From Paenibacillus polysaccharolyticus (lineage in GTDB: Bacteria > Bacillota > Bacilli > Paenibacillales > Paenibacillaceae), in the NCBI RefSeq assembly GCF_900102085.1, contig NZ_FMVM01000003.1, positions 62,001 to 126,000 on the forward strand: a stretch of DNA of 64,000 nucleotides, given 5' to 3'. A model generated the notes under the pieces. That model was not told the DNA's origin and did not search any database. It saw only the letters and a program-made list of their open reading frames with translations. A program made the position numbers and the translations under genes. Positions 28,710 to 37,904 of this stretch are shown here, piece after piece (positions within the stretch are counted from its first letter, which is position 1; the number at the start of each line of letters is the position of its first letter).

Positions 28710-29210
28710 ATGAAAACAAACTTCTTCATCCAAAAGGCCGTAACCGTCGGGTTGTGCGCTACACTAGGTTTTGGAGCTGTATTAATGACAAATGCACCTG
28801 TTGCACAAGCCGCAACGGCATCCGTATCAACAGGACAGCAAATTGTAAACTATGGTAAAAAATTCACTGGAACTCCATATAAATTTGGTGCTTCAACAAC
28901 GACAACCAGATACTTTGACTGTTCTTCTTTTATGAAGTACATTTTCAAAAAATATGGTGTAGATCTTCCGCGCACTTCCGTACAACAATCCAAAGAAGGT
29001 AAATTCGTCTCTAAAGCCAACCTTCGTGTTGGTGACATGGTGTTCTTCTCGAGCGGCAGCCGCTCTACGGGTTCTAACATTACTCACGTTGGTGTGTATG
29101 CTGGAAACGGTAAAATTCTTCACACGTACGGCTCTCCAGGTGTAACCCTGTCTGATCTGAACTCCGGTACGTGGAAAAGAACTTACATTACAGCTCGCCG
29201 CGTCCTTTAG
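28710..29210 (+). CDS. Small secreted NlpC/P60 peptidoglycan endopeptidase
   Basis: 166 residues: a signal peptide (basic start, hydrophobic core, AQA-A cleavage region near 34) followed by a single NlpC/P60 domain and nothing else. Catalytic Cys 71 in YFDCSSFM, His 126 in ITHVGVYAG and His 138 in ILHTYG form the papain-like site that cleaves gamma-D-Glu-meso-DAP bonds in stem peptides. There are no SH3 or LysM wall-binding repeats, which is short for the family. The start is ATG 28710, preceded by TTTTGGAGG; the longer frame lacks a ribosome site. Confidence 0.92.
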   Translation: MKTNFFIQKAVTVGLCATLGFGAVLMTNAPVAQAATASVSTGQQIVNYGKKFTGTPYKFGASTTTTRYFDCSSFMKYIFKKYGVDLPRTSVQQSKEGKFVSKANLRVGDMVFFSSGSRSTGSNITHVGVYAGNGKILHTYGSPGVTLSDLNSGTWKRTYITARRVL

Positions 29211-29237
29211 TCCATCTGCCTTTATAATTTAAACTGA

Positions 29238-29265
29238 CGACCGGATCAATTGATCCGGTTTTTTC
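29238..29265 (+). terminator. Rho-independent terminator of the NlpC/P60 gene
   Basis: A perfect 20-bp palindrome (ACCGGATCAA and its complement) followed by TTTTTT, ~30 nt past the stop. Confidence 0.85.
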
Positions 29266-29336
29266 ATATCATCCTATCCTTTAAATACCCGGATTAATCC
29301 TTGTTTCAAACTGGAGAATGGTGGAATATTTAAAAA

Positions 29337-30041
29337 TCAGCTATCCACCAACATATAACCTATCCCTCGAACCGTCTGGATTAACTTCACCTCTCTGCCT
29401 TTATCCACTTTCACCCGTAGGTGTTTAATGTAAACATCAACAACGTTCGTATCCATGGCAAACTCATATCCCCACACATCGCGCAAAATATCTCCCCGTG
29501 TGCAGGCTTCATTCAAATGCAAGGCTAAAAACTCCAATAATTCATATTCTTTCGGGGTCAGGTTCAAATATTGCCCTCCACGACTCACTCTACGCGAACG
29601 CAGATTAATTCTGAGGTCTTGAACTATAATCATTTCCTCACCTTCATGGGAAGCACTGGCAAACAACCGGAGCAAGCTACGAATTCTCGCAAGCATAACC
29701 TTCCAATGAAGAGGCTCCTCCATTACATCATTCGCTCCAAAATCAAGCCAATCAATGACCCGTTGCGGCGAAACTTCAGGAATAATTACGATTAGAGGCG
29801 TGGATACACTCGGATTCATCCACCGCTTCAATGCAATTTTATCCTGTTCACTCTGATGCATATCCTCAGACTCTCGATCCACCAAAATAATCAAATGCGG
29901 ACGAACAGCCCTAAAGTCCTCTATGTCGTTCAACTCATACCATTCTACATGCTTCACCTCATAACCCTCGTCTTGCATGATACGCTCTATACGGCCCATT
30001 AAATCCCCAGTACCCACTAATATGATAGCTGTTTTCATCAT
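29337..30041 (-). CDS. Orphan OmpR-type regulator with an atypical receiver domain
   Basis: 234 residues. The C-terminal winged helix (~140-232) is canonical (LNLTPKEYELLEFL, VDVYIKHLRVKVD, TVRGIGYML). The N-terminal ~120 residues fold like a receiver, but the acidic pair after strand 1 is missing (ILVGTGDLM), the acceptor region reads IILVDRES with Asp shifted by one, and the conserved Lys before Pro is Glu (MEEPL). No histidine kinase is adjacent. It may therefore act without phosphorylation or respond to another signal. Starts at 30041 or 30038 are both possible. Confidence 0.85.
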   Translation of the reverse strand: MMKTAIILVGTGDLMGRIERIMQDEGYEVKHVEWYELNDIEDFRAVRPHLIILVDRESEDMHQSEQDKIALKRWMNPSVSTPLIVIIPEVSPQRVIDWLDFGANDVMEEPLHWKVMLARIRSLLRLFASASHEGEEMIIVQDLRINLRSRRVSRGGQYLNLTPKEYELLEFLALHLNEACTRGDILRDVWGYEFAMDTNVVDVYIKHLRVKVDKGREVKLIQTVRGIGYMLVDS

Positions 30042-30108
30042 TTCTCACCCGGCCCGTCTGGTTTCCGTTGCTACTTGGCATGGATTGTACCGTTAGGATG
30101 CCATAAAA

Positions 30109-30140
30109 AGAAAAAGTCCATCCCCGCGGGGAACAGACTT
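30109..30140 (-). terminator. Rho-independent terminator of the tenI-thiOSGF operon
   Basis: AAGTC/GACTT outer and CCCC/GGGG inner pairs; on the minus strand followed by TTTTTCTTTTT. It is ~42 nt past the thiF stop. Confidence 0.8.
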
Positions 30141-30181
30141 GTCAATGAATGAGTTTTGATATTACAAGTAATTGATGTGGT

Positions 30182-31231
30182 TTAGCCAAAATATCGATGA
30201 ACCAGCGTACGCGCTTCAGACGTATCTTTTGTGCCATGAACAAGCACACGACCATCCTGAAAAATGACCAATCGATGTTGACCTGTTGTGAATGACACCA
30301 GAAAAGGATTCATTTCCACTTTTCCTTCACCAAGCCGTTCCAATCGATCTGCTGTCTGCGGAAGGTCCAGTTGTATGCGGCGCGCAGGACGAATCTGAAC
30401 AGTATCCCTACCACATAACACATCGGTTTTCTCCAGATTGGATGCAGAAAGAAACGGGTACGTAGCCGCTGGGCTACATGATGCACATTCTTGCTTTTTT
30501 GCCCCATCTACATTAATGGATATGTACTCGTTCCTCCACACATCAAATGACAACAATTTACGCCGAAGAGCAGCTGTGTTACCACTTAGCAACTTCATCG
30601 CTTCTGCTGTCTGATTGGCTGTCACCATTTGCACCGCTTGAGGAATGATGCCCGACGTATCACAAGTATCCCCACCAAGTGGTACTTCTCCTAAGAGGCA
30701 GTTTAAGCAAGGTGTTTCGCCAGGCAAAAACGTATACGTAATGCCATAGCTACCCACACATCCTCCGTATATCCAAGGTATATTGTGTTTCTGTGCCATA
30801 TCATTAATCAGTAATCTTGTATCAAAATTATCCGTTGCATCCATGATTAAATCGGTATGCTCCACTAGCTCTTCAAGTTCATCCACGCGCACATCCATCA
30901 CTTTGGCTTCGATGCGAACGCTTGAATTGATTTCTGTTAAACGTTTGACAGCCGCCATCGCCTTGGGCATACGCTCAATCGCATCTTGTTCAACATAAAG
31001 TTGTTGCCGCTGGAGGTTACTCCACTCCACATAGTCCCGATCTACAATGGTAATTTGTCCGACACCGGAACGCACTAGCGTTTCTGCAATACCTGTTCCA
31101 AGTGCGCCGGCTCCGATAATTAAAACTTTGCTGTCTTTTAACCTCGCTTGACCTTCTTTACCGAGCGGAGCATATCGTTCCTGTCTGGAATAACGATCAC
31201 TCTGCTCCGTATGATGTAACTGATCTGTCAT
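30182..31231 (-). CDS. thiF: ThiS adenylyltransferase (ThiF/MoeB/E1-like)
   Basis: Activates the ThiS C-terminal Gly-Gly by adenylation before sulfur transfer for thiazole synthesis. ATP-binding [14 protein letters not shown] (~37-50), [13 protein letters not shown] and ATDNFDTR are the E1-superfamily motifs; two CxxC pairs (CLNC, CASC) bind structural zinc. After ~residue 260 there is a further C-terminal domain, as in the longer Bacillus ThiF. Its start overlaps thiG as ATGA. Last gene of the operon. Confidence 0.93.
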   Translation of the reverse strand: MTDQLHHTEQSDRYSRQERYAPLGKEGQARLKDSKVLIIGAGALGTGIAETLVRSGVGQITIVDRDYVEWSNLQRQQLYVEQDAIERMPKAMAAVKRLTEINSSVRIEAKVMDVRVDELEELVEHTDLIMDATDNFDTRLLINDMAQKHNIPWIYGGCVGSYGITYTFLPGETPCLNCLLGEVPLGGDTCDTSGIIPQAVQMVTANQTAEAMKLLSGNTAALRRKLLSFDVWRNEYISINVDGAKKQECASCSPAATYPFLSASNLEKTDVLCGRDTVQIRPARRIQLDLPQTADRLERLGEGKVEMNPFLVSFTTGQHRLVIFQDGRVLVHGTKDTSEARTLVHRYFG

Positions 31232-31995
31232 GTATGAACCATTCCTTCCACCGGACTGCTTGCTGCTGCATAACGTTTCACCGGAATCATGCCTGCCGTA
31301 TACGCCAGTCTGCCCGCTTCGACCCCAAGCCGCATCGCTTTTGCCATGGCAACCGGATCATCTGATCCAGATACGGCTGTGTTAAGCAATACACCATCCG
31401 CCCCAAGTTCCATGGCATAAGCAGCATCTTTGGGAGAGCGTAACCCTGCATCTACAATAACAGGCACTGCCGCTTGCTCTATGATGATTTCGAGATTATA
31501 AGGGTTAATGATCCCTCTACCTGCTCCAATTGGCGAAGCTCCAGGCATGACTGCATGTACACCAAGCAATTGAAGCCGTTTAGCTAAAATAACGTCGTCC
31601 GAAATATAGGGCAACACGGTGAATCCTTTTTCGAGCAAAATGCTACAAGCCTTGTACGTTTCAAGCGGATCAGGGAGTAACGTCACTCCGTCTCCGATGA
31701 CTTCGACTTTTATCATATCACAAAGCCCCGAAGCTCGCGCAAGCTCAGCGATCCTTACGGCTTCTTCCGCAGTCGAAGCACCCGCCGTATTGGGTAGCAA
31801 TGTGTATTTGCTCAGATCCAGCGTATCCAGAAAGTGTTGCTTGCCCGTCTCCTTCAGATTCAGACGACGTACAGCAAAGGTCAGCACCTGGGTACCTGAA
31901 GCTTCCACAGCCTGACTCTGTACTTCCATATCGCTGAACTTGCCTGTTCCAAGCAACAACCTTGACTCAAACGAGTATTTACCAATCGTTAACAT
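31228..31995 (-). CDS. thiG: Thiazole synthase
   Basis: TIM-barrel enzyme that joins deoxyxylulose phosphate, dehydroglycine and ThiS thiocarboxylate into the thiazole phosphate. 255 residues, family length. The Schiff-base Lys is in MIKVEVIGD (~97); phosphate-binding glycines are in [23 protein letters not shown] and the following segment. GGAGG precedes the ATG. 4-base overlap with thiF; 83-nt gap from thiS. Confidence 0.97.
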   Translation of the reverse strand: MLTIGKYSFESRLLLGTGKFSDMEVQSQAVEASGTQVLTFAVRRLNLKETGKQHFLDTLDLSKYTLLPNTAGASTAEEAVRIAELARASGLCDMIKVEVIGDGVTLLPDPLETYKACSILLEKGFTVLPYISDDVILAKRLQLLGVHAVMPGASPIGAGRGIINPYNLEIIIEQAAVPVIVDAGLRSPKDAAYAMELGADGVLLNTAVSGSDDPVAMAKAMRLGVEAGRLAYTAGMIPVKRYAAASSPVEGMVHT

Positions 31996-32078
31996 CTTTC
32001 AACCTCCTAGGTTTTAGCAAGTATCAACTACCAACTACTCAATCAACAAGATTCAACGACGCCTGTGAATCACTTTGC

Positions 32079-32282
32079 TTAGCCGCCTCCGACAAAATGA
32101 ACAATCTCAATCCGATCTCCTTCTCTTAGCGTTGTTGTTCCATGGTGATCTTTGGTCAAAATATTGCGATTCAACTCAACCACCACGGTTTTCACTTGTA
32201 AGTTAAATGATTGCAGTAATTTGTCGACACGATTTAACTCGTCTTCAACCTCCATCTTTTGGCCGTTCACGATAATGTTCAC
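32079..32282 (-). CDS. thiS: Sulfur carrier protein ThiS
   Basis: A 67-residue ubiquitin-like carrier. It ends in VGGG; the family needs a terminal Gly-Gly that ThiF adenylates and that then carries the thiocarboxylate. VVVELNRNIL and GDRIEIVHFVGGG match the family. The start overlaps the thiO stop as ATGA. Confidence 0.95.
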   Translation of the reverse strand: MNIIVNGQKMEVEDELNRVDKLLQSFNLQVKTVVVELNRNILTKDHHGTTTLREGDRIEIVHFVGGG

Positions 32283-33523
32283 GACATAACCCCCTTTCTG
32301 TTCAATCGTTCAGGCGAAAATGCTTCGATCCCGATCTCTTCGGCACTCTTGCCCTCTACCATGTCTGCGATCCAGCGACCTGTTATTGCACTAAGCAATA
32401 TCCCATTACGAAAATGTCCATACGCTGCATACAAGCCTGAAATCCCTTCACATTTGCCTATATACGGCAGCCCATCAGGGGTGGAAGGTCTTATACCTGC
32501 CCATGCCCGCACAAAGTCCGCCTCCTTGATTCCCGGAACCCAATAACTTGCCGCTCCAAGCAATCGTTGCATACTATTTGCCGATACGCTGTGATCTTTT
32601 CTTCCTGGTAAACTGGTTGCGCCGATCCATACCTCTCCGTTTGCTTTCGGAACAATATAGACATCTTCTGCATATACCGTGCGATCGGGTCTGCCTCCAG
32701 CCTGATCTGTAGTAAACCGAACGGCCAACATTTCACCTTTCACCGGACTTGAAGGCAAAACGACCCCCACTTGATGCATGAGTTGCTCCCCGTGTAAACC
32801 AGCAGCTATGATGATATGTTTGCAACACATCTCTCCCTTAGCCGTTTTAATCCCTTGAACACCATGCTTATCTACGATCAGCTGAACATCTTGAACTCCT
32901 TCCAAAATGCGGGCACCCATCATTTCAGCTGACCTCGCATAAGCTCTTGTCAATGACACGGGCAACACTTCGCTCTCCAATGATCGGTAATAAGCGCCGT
33001 ACGTATCCCGATTCAACCACAACGCTTCTCGTTGCACTGTGCTTCGATCCCACCAAAGTTGCTGCACTCCGGAAGTGGTATTTCGTTTATCCTTGTATTT
33101 ACTTAGATCACCGTATGAACGAAACGGTGTGATAAATCCGTTGCGCCTTAAGCCAAGATCCATACCTGTTAAAGCGGATATCTGCTCTTTGTGCTTATGA
33201 AGTAATTCCCTACTGTCATATGCGGCTTGTGCCATGAGTGGATGAGCAAAATCCTCACTATCTGCTGCCAGCATGCCGGCAGCTGCACATGAAGCTCCGC
33301 TGGCAATCTCCGACTGCTCAACAAGCAGTACTTCCTGACCTCGGGATGCCAGTTCAAAAGCAATCGCACAGCCTATGACTCCACCGCCCACAATGATTGT
33401 TTCTGCATGAAAGGTTTCTGGTTTCTTAGTTAAAGTTTCGGATAGCGGTAGCCGCTTAAACTTATCTTGTTCACACGATGAGTCGATCACTTCCTCGGGT
33501 TGACTCGGTCCTCTCTGTACCAT
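32279..33523 (-). CDS. thiO: Glycine oxidase ThiO
   Basis: FAD enzyme that oxidises glycine to the imine used for the thiazole ring. FAD-binding IIVGGGVIGCAIAFELASRG is near residue 40, later than usual: about 40 extra polar residues precede it. Further matches are GASCAAAGMLA, the IIAAGLHGEQL region and AWAGIRPSTPDGLPYIG near the C terminus. ATG 33523, with AAGGAG 8 nt upstream, is chosen over an upstream in-frame start at 33550. Overlaps thiS by 4 bases. Confidence 0.93.
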   Translation of the reverse strand: MVQRGPSQPEEVIDSSCEQDKFKRLPLSETLTKKPETFHAETIIVGGGVIGCAIAFELASRGQEVLLVEQSEIASGASCAAAGMLAADSEDFAHPLMAQAAYDSRELLHKHKEQISALTGMDLGLRRNGFITPFRSYGDLSKYKDKRNTTSGVQQLWWDRSTVQREALWLNRDTYGAYYRSLESEVLPVSLTRAYARSAEMMGARILEGVQDVQLIVDKHGVQGIKTAKGEMCCKHIIIAAGLHGEQLMHQVGVVLPSSPVKGEMLAVRFTTDQAGGRPDRTVYAEDVYIVPKANGEVWIGATSLPGRKDHSVSANSMQRLLGAASYWVPGIKEADFVRAWAGIRPSTPDGLPYIGKCEGISGLYAAYGHFRNGILLSAITGRWIADMVEGKSAEEIGIEAFSPERLNRKGVMS

Positions 33524-33602
33524 TTTGTCATCTCCTTGTTTGAACAACATTCCGATCTTATTAGGTTGGCGTTATTTCCAACTTTTTGATCGAGAGAAAC
33601 AT

Positions 33603-34337
33603 TCACTTCACCGCTTCCACAGCCTGTTTAAGAAGCGCAGCAGCATGAGCAGGGTTTGCATGTTTTAACACACTTGAGATCACAGCAGCACCCCTGGCTC
33701 CCGCAGACCTGACGGCCCGAATGTTATCCGGCTGAATCCCCCCAATTGCAATAACAGGTACCTTGACACTGGAGCACACTTCCGATAATGCATCTAATCC
33801 CCTCGCTACAGAATCCGGTTTGCTTGCACTTGCGTACACATGCCCGAAAAAAAGGTAATCCGCGCCATACTCTTCGGCATTTCTCGCTTCATGCAACGAA
33901 TGCACCGATATCCCCAACCGGAGCCTCAAATCATGCTTGTTCTCGGGCTTTACCATTACTTTTGCCCTTTCCAGCATATCTTGGCTCCAATGTACTCCTT
34001 GATAAAAATAGCCTGACGAATATAGGTTCGCACCGTTGATTACAATGCGGGAAGCTGGAACACCCGCCTCTGCCATCAATTTGGCCCAGTTAAAACATTC
34101 CTGTTGCGAGAGTTGCTTTTCCCGGATATGAATGTAATGCACATAAGGCCAAATATCTTTGGCTGCCTTCAACATGGCTGACTGTTCCGCTTTATTCGTA
34201 GATATCACATGTAACTCAAAAAAATCTTGCTCTAGTCCACACGTTGGTACAGATTTATCTGTCCGCTTGTACCACTGGTCTGTTGAAGTTTTACCTGATT
34301 CATGAGCATCATAATCAAACAACATCAAGGTATGCAA
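33603..34337 (-). CDS. tenI: TenI-type thiazole tautomerase (ThiE paralogue)
   Basis: TIM barrel of the thiamine phosphate synthase superfamily. The segments YIHIREK, GISVHSLHEA (with the His used by TenI), ADYLFFGHVYA and VPVIAIGGIQPDN follow B. subtilis TenI more closely than ThiE, and the position before thiO-thiS-thiG-thiF is that of tenI. It would aromatise the thiazole tautomer made by ThiG. About 40 N-terminal residues before FELHVIST are extra. Start TTG 34337 has AAAGGAG ~11 nt upstream. First gene after the riboswitch. Confidence 0.85.
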   Translation of the reverse strand: MHTLMLFDYDAHESGKTSTDQWYKRTDKSVPTCGLEQDFFELHVISTNKAEQSAMLKAAKDIWPYVHYIHIREKQLSQQECFNWAKLMAEAGVPASRIVINGANLYSSGYFYQGVHWSQDMLERAKVMVKPENKHDLRLRLGISVHSLHEARNAEEYGADYLFFGHVYASASKPDSVARGLDALSEVCSSVKVPVIAIGGIQPDNIRAVRSAGARGAAVISSVLKHANPAHAAALLKQAVEAVK

Positions 34338-34396
34338 TCTCGTTCTCGCTCCTTTCAGCTACAGGCTTGGAGAAGTAGTAATGACAAATATAAAAC

Positions 34397-34426
34397 CAAA
34401 AAAGCCACTCCCGTAGGGGAGTGGCT
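34397..34426 (-). terminator. Terminator in the thi operon leader
   Basis: GCCACTCCC/GGGAGTGGC stem, 4-nt loop, then TTTTTT on the minus strand, 60 nt before tenI. As it lies between the TPP aptamer and the first gene it is the probable off-switch, though ~170 nt separate them. Confidence 0.8.
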
Positions 34427-34599
34427 GCGTATAAACAAAGGTTCAGTTCAATCACAAGCGTCTGAAAAATACCTGTTAAACAGTTTGATAGTCAAATCGA
34501 TAACTGTTTATTTTGATATTGAACCGCTTGGCATCACGATGTAATAAGATCCTGTTCTTACGTTAAGAATCATTTACTATCGTTTTCGCTGAAACGCGC

Positions 34600-34690
34600 C
34601 ACTTCCCTACGCTGGTATGATCCAGATCAGGTGCAAAGGGTCCGGAATCGCATTCTTCCATCTCAGCCGCATCGTGCGGCCCCCCTAGTG
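34600..34690 (-). promoter_or_regulatory. TPP riboswitch (thi-box) aptamer
   Basis: Read on the minus strand it begins ACTAGGGGGGCC, contains the conserved GCTGAGATG and ACCCTTTGCACCTGATCTGG, and ends TACCAGCGTAGGGAAGT, the full set of THI-element landmarks. It controls tenI-thiO-thiS-thiG-thiF, most likely by premature termination when thiamine diphosphate is bound. The rest of 34338-34735 is leader; no gene is seen. Confidence 0.96.
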
Positions 34691-34735
34691 TTCATATGAA
34701 GTTGTAGCCTATATTACCACAACCGGTTTTTTTTG

Positions 34736-36289
34736 TCATCGTGCTTTTTCGGACCACTCTTCTACATCCCACGTTTTGGTGACCCAGCCTTCATAAAAAT
34801 CCGGTTCGTGCGATACAAGCAAAACGGTTCCTTTATATTCCTTCAGTGCCCGCTGTAGCTCAGCCTTCGCCGTTACATCCAGATGGTTCGTCGGCTCATC
34901 AAACAAGACCCAGTTGCTCTCCCGCATCAACAGTTTGCACAAACGGACTTTGGCTTGCTCTCCCCCGCTTAGCATGTTAAGCGGACGCGTAATATGCTCA
35001 TTTTTGAGCCCGCAACGTGCAAGATGTCCTCGCACCTCGTTCTGCGTTAGATGTGAAAACTCGTTCCATACATCATCGATCGGTGTAATATTCCCGGCTC
35101 GTACTTCCTGTTCAAAGTATGCCGTCTCCAAATAATCTCCAAGAAACGTTTTTCCGCTAATTGGCGCTATTTTACCCAAGATCGTTTTAAGCAGTGTTGA
35201 TTTACCTACCCCGTTGCACCCCACAATCGCGATCTTTTCACCACGTTCAATCGTCATGGTCATCTTAGGTAGTAATGGATACGTATAACCGATCTCAAAA
35301 TCAATACCTTCAAAAACGGTTTTGCTGCTTGCGCGGGCATCCTTGAACTTAAATGTTGGTTTTGCTGCTTCGTCTGGTCGATCAATTCGCTCGACCTTTC
35401 CAAGTTGTTTTTCCCGGCTTTTCGCTCGACCAGAGGTCGAAGCTCGAGCTTTGTTGCGTTGAATGAAATCTTCCTGCTTTTTGATGTATTCCTGTTGCTT
35501 CTCATAGGCATCAATATGCTGTGCTTTCTGCATATCTGCCATTTCAAGAAATTTCTCATAGTTGGCCGCATAACGCGTCAATTTAGCAAATTCCAGATGA
35601 TAAATGACATTAACCACTTCATTCATGAACTCTGTATCATGGGAAATCAATAGAAAAGCATATGGGTAGTCTTTCAAATATCTAGTTAGCCACTCAATAT
35701 GCTCTACATCCAGATAATTTGTCGGCTCATCCAACAAAAGGGCAGTGGGTTTCTCCAACAACAATTTTGCAAGCAGGACTTTCGTACGTTGTCCACCACT
35801 GAGAGCTGCAACATCCCGATCAAGGCCAATTGCATTTAATCCCAAACCGTTTGCCATTTCTTCCACTTTCACATCAATCAGATAAAAATCGCCCTGTTCA
35901 AGCTGTTCCTGAATATCTCCCATTTCTTCAAGCAACTGCTCAAGTTTGTCTGGATCGGCATCAGCCATCTGATCCGTAATGGCCATCATTTGCTTCTCCA
36001 GTTCCAGTAGCGGCAAAAAAGCATCTTTAAGCACATCACGAATGGTCTTGCCTGGTGTTAACTTCGTATGTTGATCCAAATAGCCATATCGAACTTTTGG
36101 CGTCCATTCCACTTTACCGCTATCCTTAAGCAATTTTCCGGTGAGAATATTCATTAGGGTTGATTTTCCGGCACCATTAGCTCCAACCAAACCCACTCGT
36201 TCTCCAGCAAGCAGACGAAACGAAACATTTTTAAATAACGTACGGTCTCCAAAATTGTGACTGACGTTCTCTACTGACAATAAACTCAT
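34736..36289 (-). CDS. ABC-F family ATPase
   Basis: 517 residues, two ABC cassettes in one chain and no membrane segment. Cassette 1: GANGAGKST, ALSGGQRTKV, LLLDEPTNYLD. Cassette 2: GCNGVGKST, MLSGGEQAKV, LFDEPTNHLD. The interdomain linker (~240-310) is charged and helical (YEKQQEYIKKQEDFI...RAKSREKQL), the ribosome-contacting P-site tether of the family. Members act in translation (EttA type) or antibiotic protection; the subgroup here is not resolved. AGGAG lies ~12 nt before the ATG. Confidence 0.92.
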   Translation of the reverse strand: MSLLSVENVSHNFGDRTLFKNVSFRLLAGERVGLVGANGAGKSTLMNILTGKLLKDSGKVEWTPKVRYGYLDQHTKLTPGKTIRDVLKDAFLPLLELEKQMMAITDQMADADPDKLEQLLEEMGDIQEQLEQGDFYLIDVKVEEMANGLGLNAIGLDRDVAALSGGQRTKVLLAKLLLEKPTALLLDEPTNYLDVEHIEWLTRYLKDYPYAFLLISHDTEFMNEVVNVIYHLEFAKLTRYAANYEKFLEMADMQKAQHIDAYEKQQEYIKKQEDFIQRNKARASTSGRAKSREKQLGKVERIDRPDEAAKPTFKFKDARASSKTVFEGIDFEIGYTYPLLPKMTMTIERGEKIAIVGCNGVGKSTLLKTILGKIAPISGKTFLGDYLETAYFEQEVRAGNITPIDDVWNEFSHLTQNEVRGHLARCGLKNEHITRPLNMLSGGEQAKVRLCKLLMRESNWVLFDEPTNHLDVTAKAELQRALKEYKGTVLLVSHEPDFYEGWVTKTWDVEEWSEKAR

Positions 36290-36343
36290 AAGATGAGACT
36301 GCTCCTATCTATATACATTACTTTTAGTTCACGTTCCAAAACC

Positions 36344-37366
36344 CTATTCTAGCACAGGTTCAGTCTTTTCTGAAAGTAATGACACTTGCGCGGAGCAATC
36401 ATATTCGAAATAACCTCTGGCGGCTGCCTGCCTTGCAGTTGTAAACACCTCTTCAGCACGAAAACCGGGGTTACAGGTGGCAGGATAATGATATTTTATG
36501 CCTGTTGCGGGATCAATCCCGCCAACAACCGCCGTTTTTTTGACTAGCCGGCCTCCACCAATGGCATAATTGTTAATCTTCTGACCCCCTACAGCGATCC
36601 CCTGTATAAAAGCCATAATACCCGTATCATTGATCGAATTGTACCAATCTTCCTGCGAGACTAAAGGCATCGTGAATAGATAAGAGACACCATTTCTCCT
36701 GGAAAATTCATTATGTCGATTGATTACGTCTACAAGCTCTTCCTGTATTCGGGTCACGATCCGGCTACGCCGCACCTGTTCAAAAGTTGTAGAGTCCTGA
36801 AGCAATGGAATCGTGGAATTCGAAGCCAGCTCCTGCTGAAATCCTTCGATCCATTTTCCTGCACCAGCATCATAAGCATACACATAACCGTCAAGTGTGA
36901 AATTAATGCTATTTCCGTCTGAATCTGAATATGTATAAGGTTTTTTGGGACTCCACACATGTCTATGAGACTTTTCCATCTCCCCAGTCATCTCAGTTTC
37001 CTTGGCAAAAATGTAATAACCATCATAATCCAGAACTACAATCGCTGGAATATAATCAAACATATGTTGAATAGCTTCCTTGTCATCCTGTATGCGCATG
37101 TTTAATGCCATCGTTTGGGTAAAGGTGGTCAACGCCAGTTCCTTATCCGCTTTAACAAACTTGGCAGAATCATAACCTGCTTCAGTATGTTGTTTTTCAT
37201 TCTGGTGCATGACCGCGCCAGCATCCATCACTGCGGTTTGTAACGCTGTTTTGTAGCGATAAGCCAGTTCATTGGCCTCTTGCGCATCTTGCGTATGAAA
37301 CGAGAGGATATAAAATAACGGAAAGAAAATGAGAATAAACACGATAGAAAGCTCAGTAATCTTCAT
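36344..37366 (-). CDS. Secreted/anchored protein of the Tad-like cluster, unrecognised
   Basis: 340 residues: one hydrophobic N-terminal segment (~7-24) without a clear signal-peptidase site, then a mostly polar extracellular body. No family is recognised. It contains two Cys (in ATCNPGF and EYDCSAQ near the C terminus) and a Tyr-rich stretch around residues 115-165. It starts inside the preceding gene (14-bp overlap) with GGAGG 11 nt upstream, and is the last gene of the Tad-like operon, so a surface or minor-pilin-like (TadG position) role is inferred. Confidence 0.65.
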   Translation of the reverse strand: MKITELSIVFILIFFPLFYILSFHTQDAQEANELAYRYKTALQTAVMDAGAVMHQNEKQHTEAGYDSAKFVKADKELALTTFTQTMALNMRIQDDKEAIQHMFDYIPAIVVLDYDGYYIFAKETEMTGEMEKSHRHVWSPKKPYTYSDSDGNSINFTLDGYVYAYDAGAGKWIEGFQQELASNSTIPLLQDSTTFEQVRRSRIVTRIQEELVDVINRHNEFSRRNGVSYLFTMPLVSQEDWYNSINDTGIMAFIQGIAVGGQKINNYAIGGGRLVKKTAVVGGIDPATGIKYHYPATCNPGFRAEEVFTTARQAAARGYFEYDCSAQVSLLSEKTEPVLE

Positions 37367-37904
37367 TCAGTACCATACCTCCATAAGAAGCAAAAACCGC
37401 AGAAGCCTGAACTGTACCTTGTAACCATTCTCGTATCATCATGGAAGGTGTGCGGTTGGTACTTTTAAGACTCACGGTGAAGAAGTCACCCATATTGAGC
37501 GTATATCTGCGCCCGGGATCATCGACGGACAATGTGCTAGACAACGGATATAACCGCTCCTGAATCTGTGACAAGTAGTATGCATCATGAACAACCTCGT
37601 ATGTACCCGTGAAGCTACTCTGAATCATCGGATCTGAATACTGGGGGACATATTTTTTGTGTAAATGTTCCATGGATATGTCATAGTTGTTGCCCGTTTG
37701 GGCTAACTGTTCTTGAAACTCCGCGAGCATTCGAGGTGAGATATATCCCTTGGTGCGGACAGCATCCACAAATCGTATGACACTCTGAGTCGCTGTCAAG
37801 CGTGCAATATCATCCTGACGTTCAGCAGTCTCGGCTGCAGGATACACATAGAGCAGTAAAACGGCAAGCAATACCGCAAACAATTTGGATACTGCATTGA
37901 TCAC
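37353..37904 (-). CDS. Membrane-anchored pseudopilin-like protein of the Tad-like cluster
   Basis: 183 residues from GTG 37904, which overlaps the previous stop as GTGA and has GGAGG 10 nt upstream. One N-terminal membrane segment (~5-22, LFAVLLAVLLLYVY), then an extracellular domain with no recognised motif. The single-TM layout fits a TadE/TadF-type pseudopilin by position, but sequence evidence for that family is absent. Confidence 0.6.
   Translation of the reverse strand: MINAVSKLFAVLLAVLLLYVYPAAETAERQDDIARLTATQSVIRFVDAVRTKGYISPRMLAEFQEQLAQTGNNYDISMEHLHKKYVPQYSDPMIQSSFTGTYEVVHDAYYLSQIQERLYPLSSTLSVDDPGRRYTLNMGDFFTVSLKSTNRTPSMMIREWLQGTVQASAVFASYGGMVLNEDY

Noticed and set aside
33603..34337. 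Annotation as ThiE (thiamine phosphate synthase)
   Set aside because: The SVHS and FGHV segments and the position before thiO point to TenI; ThiE remains a fallback.
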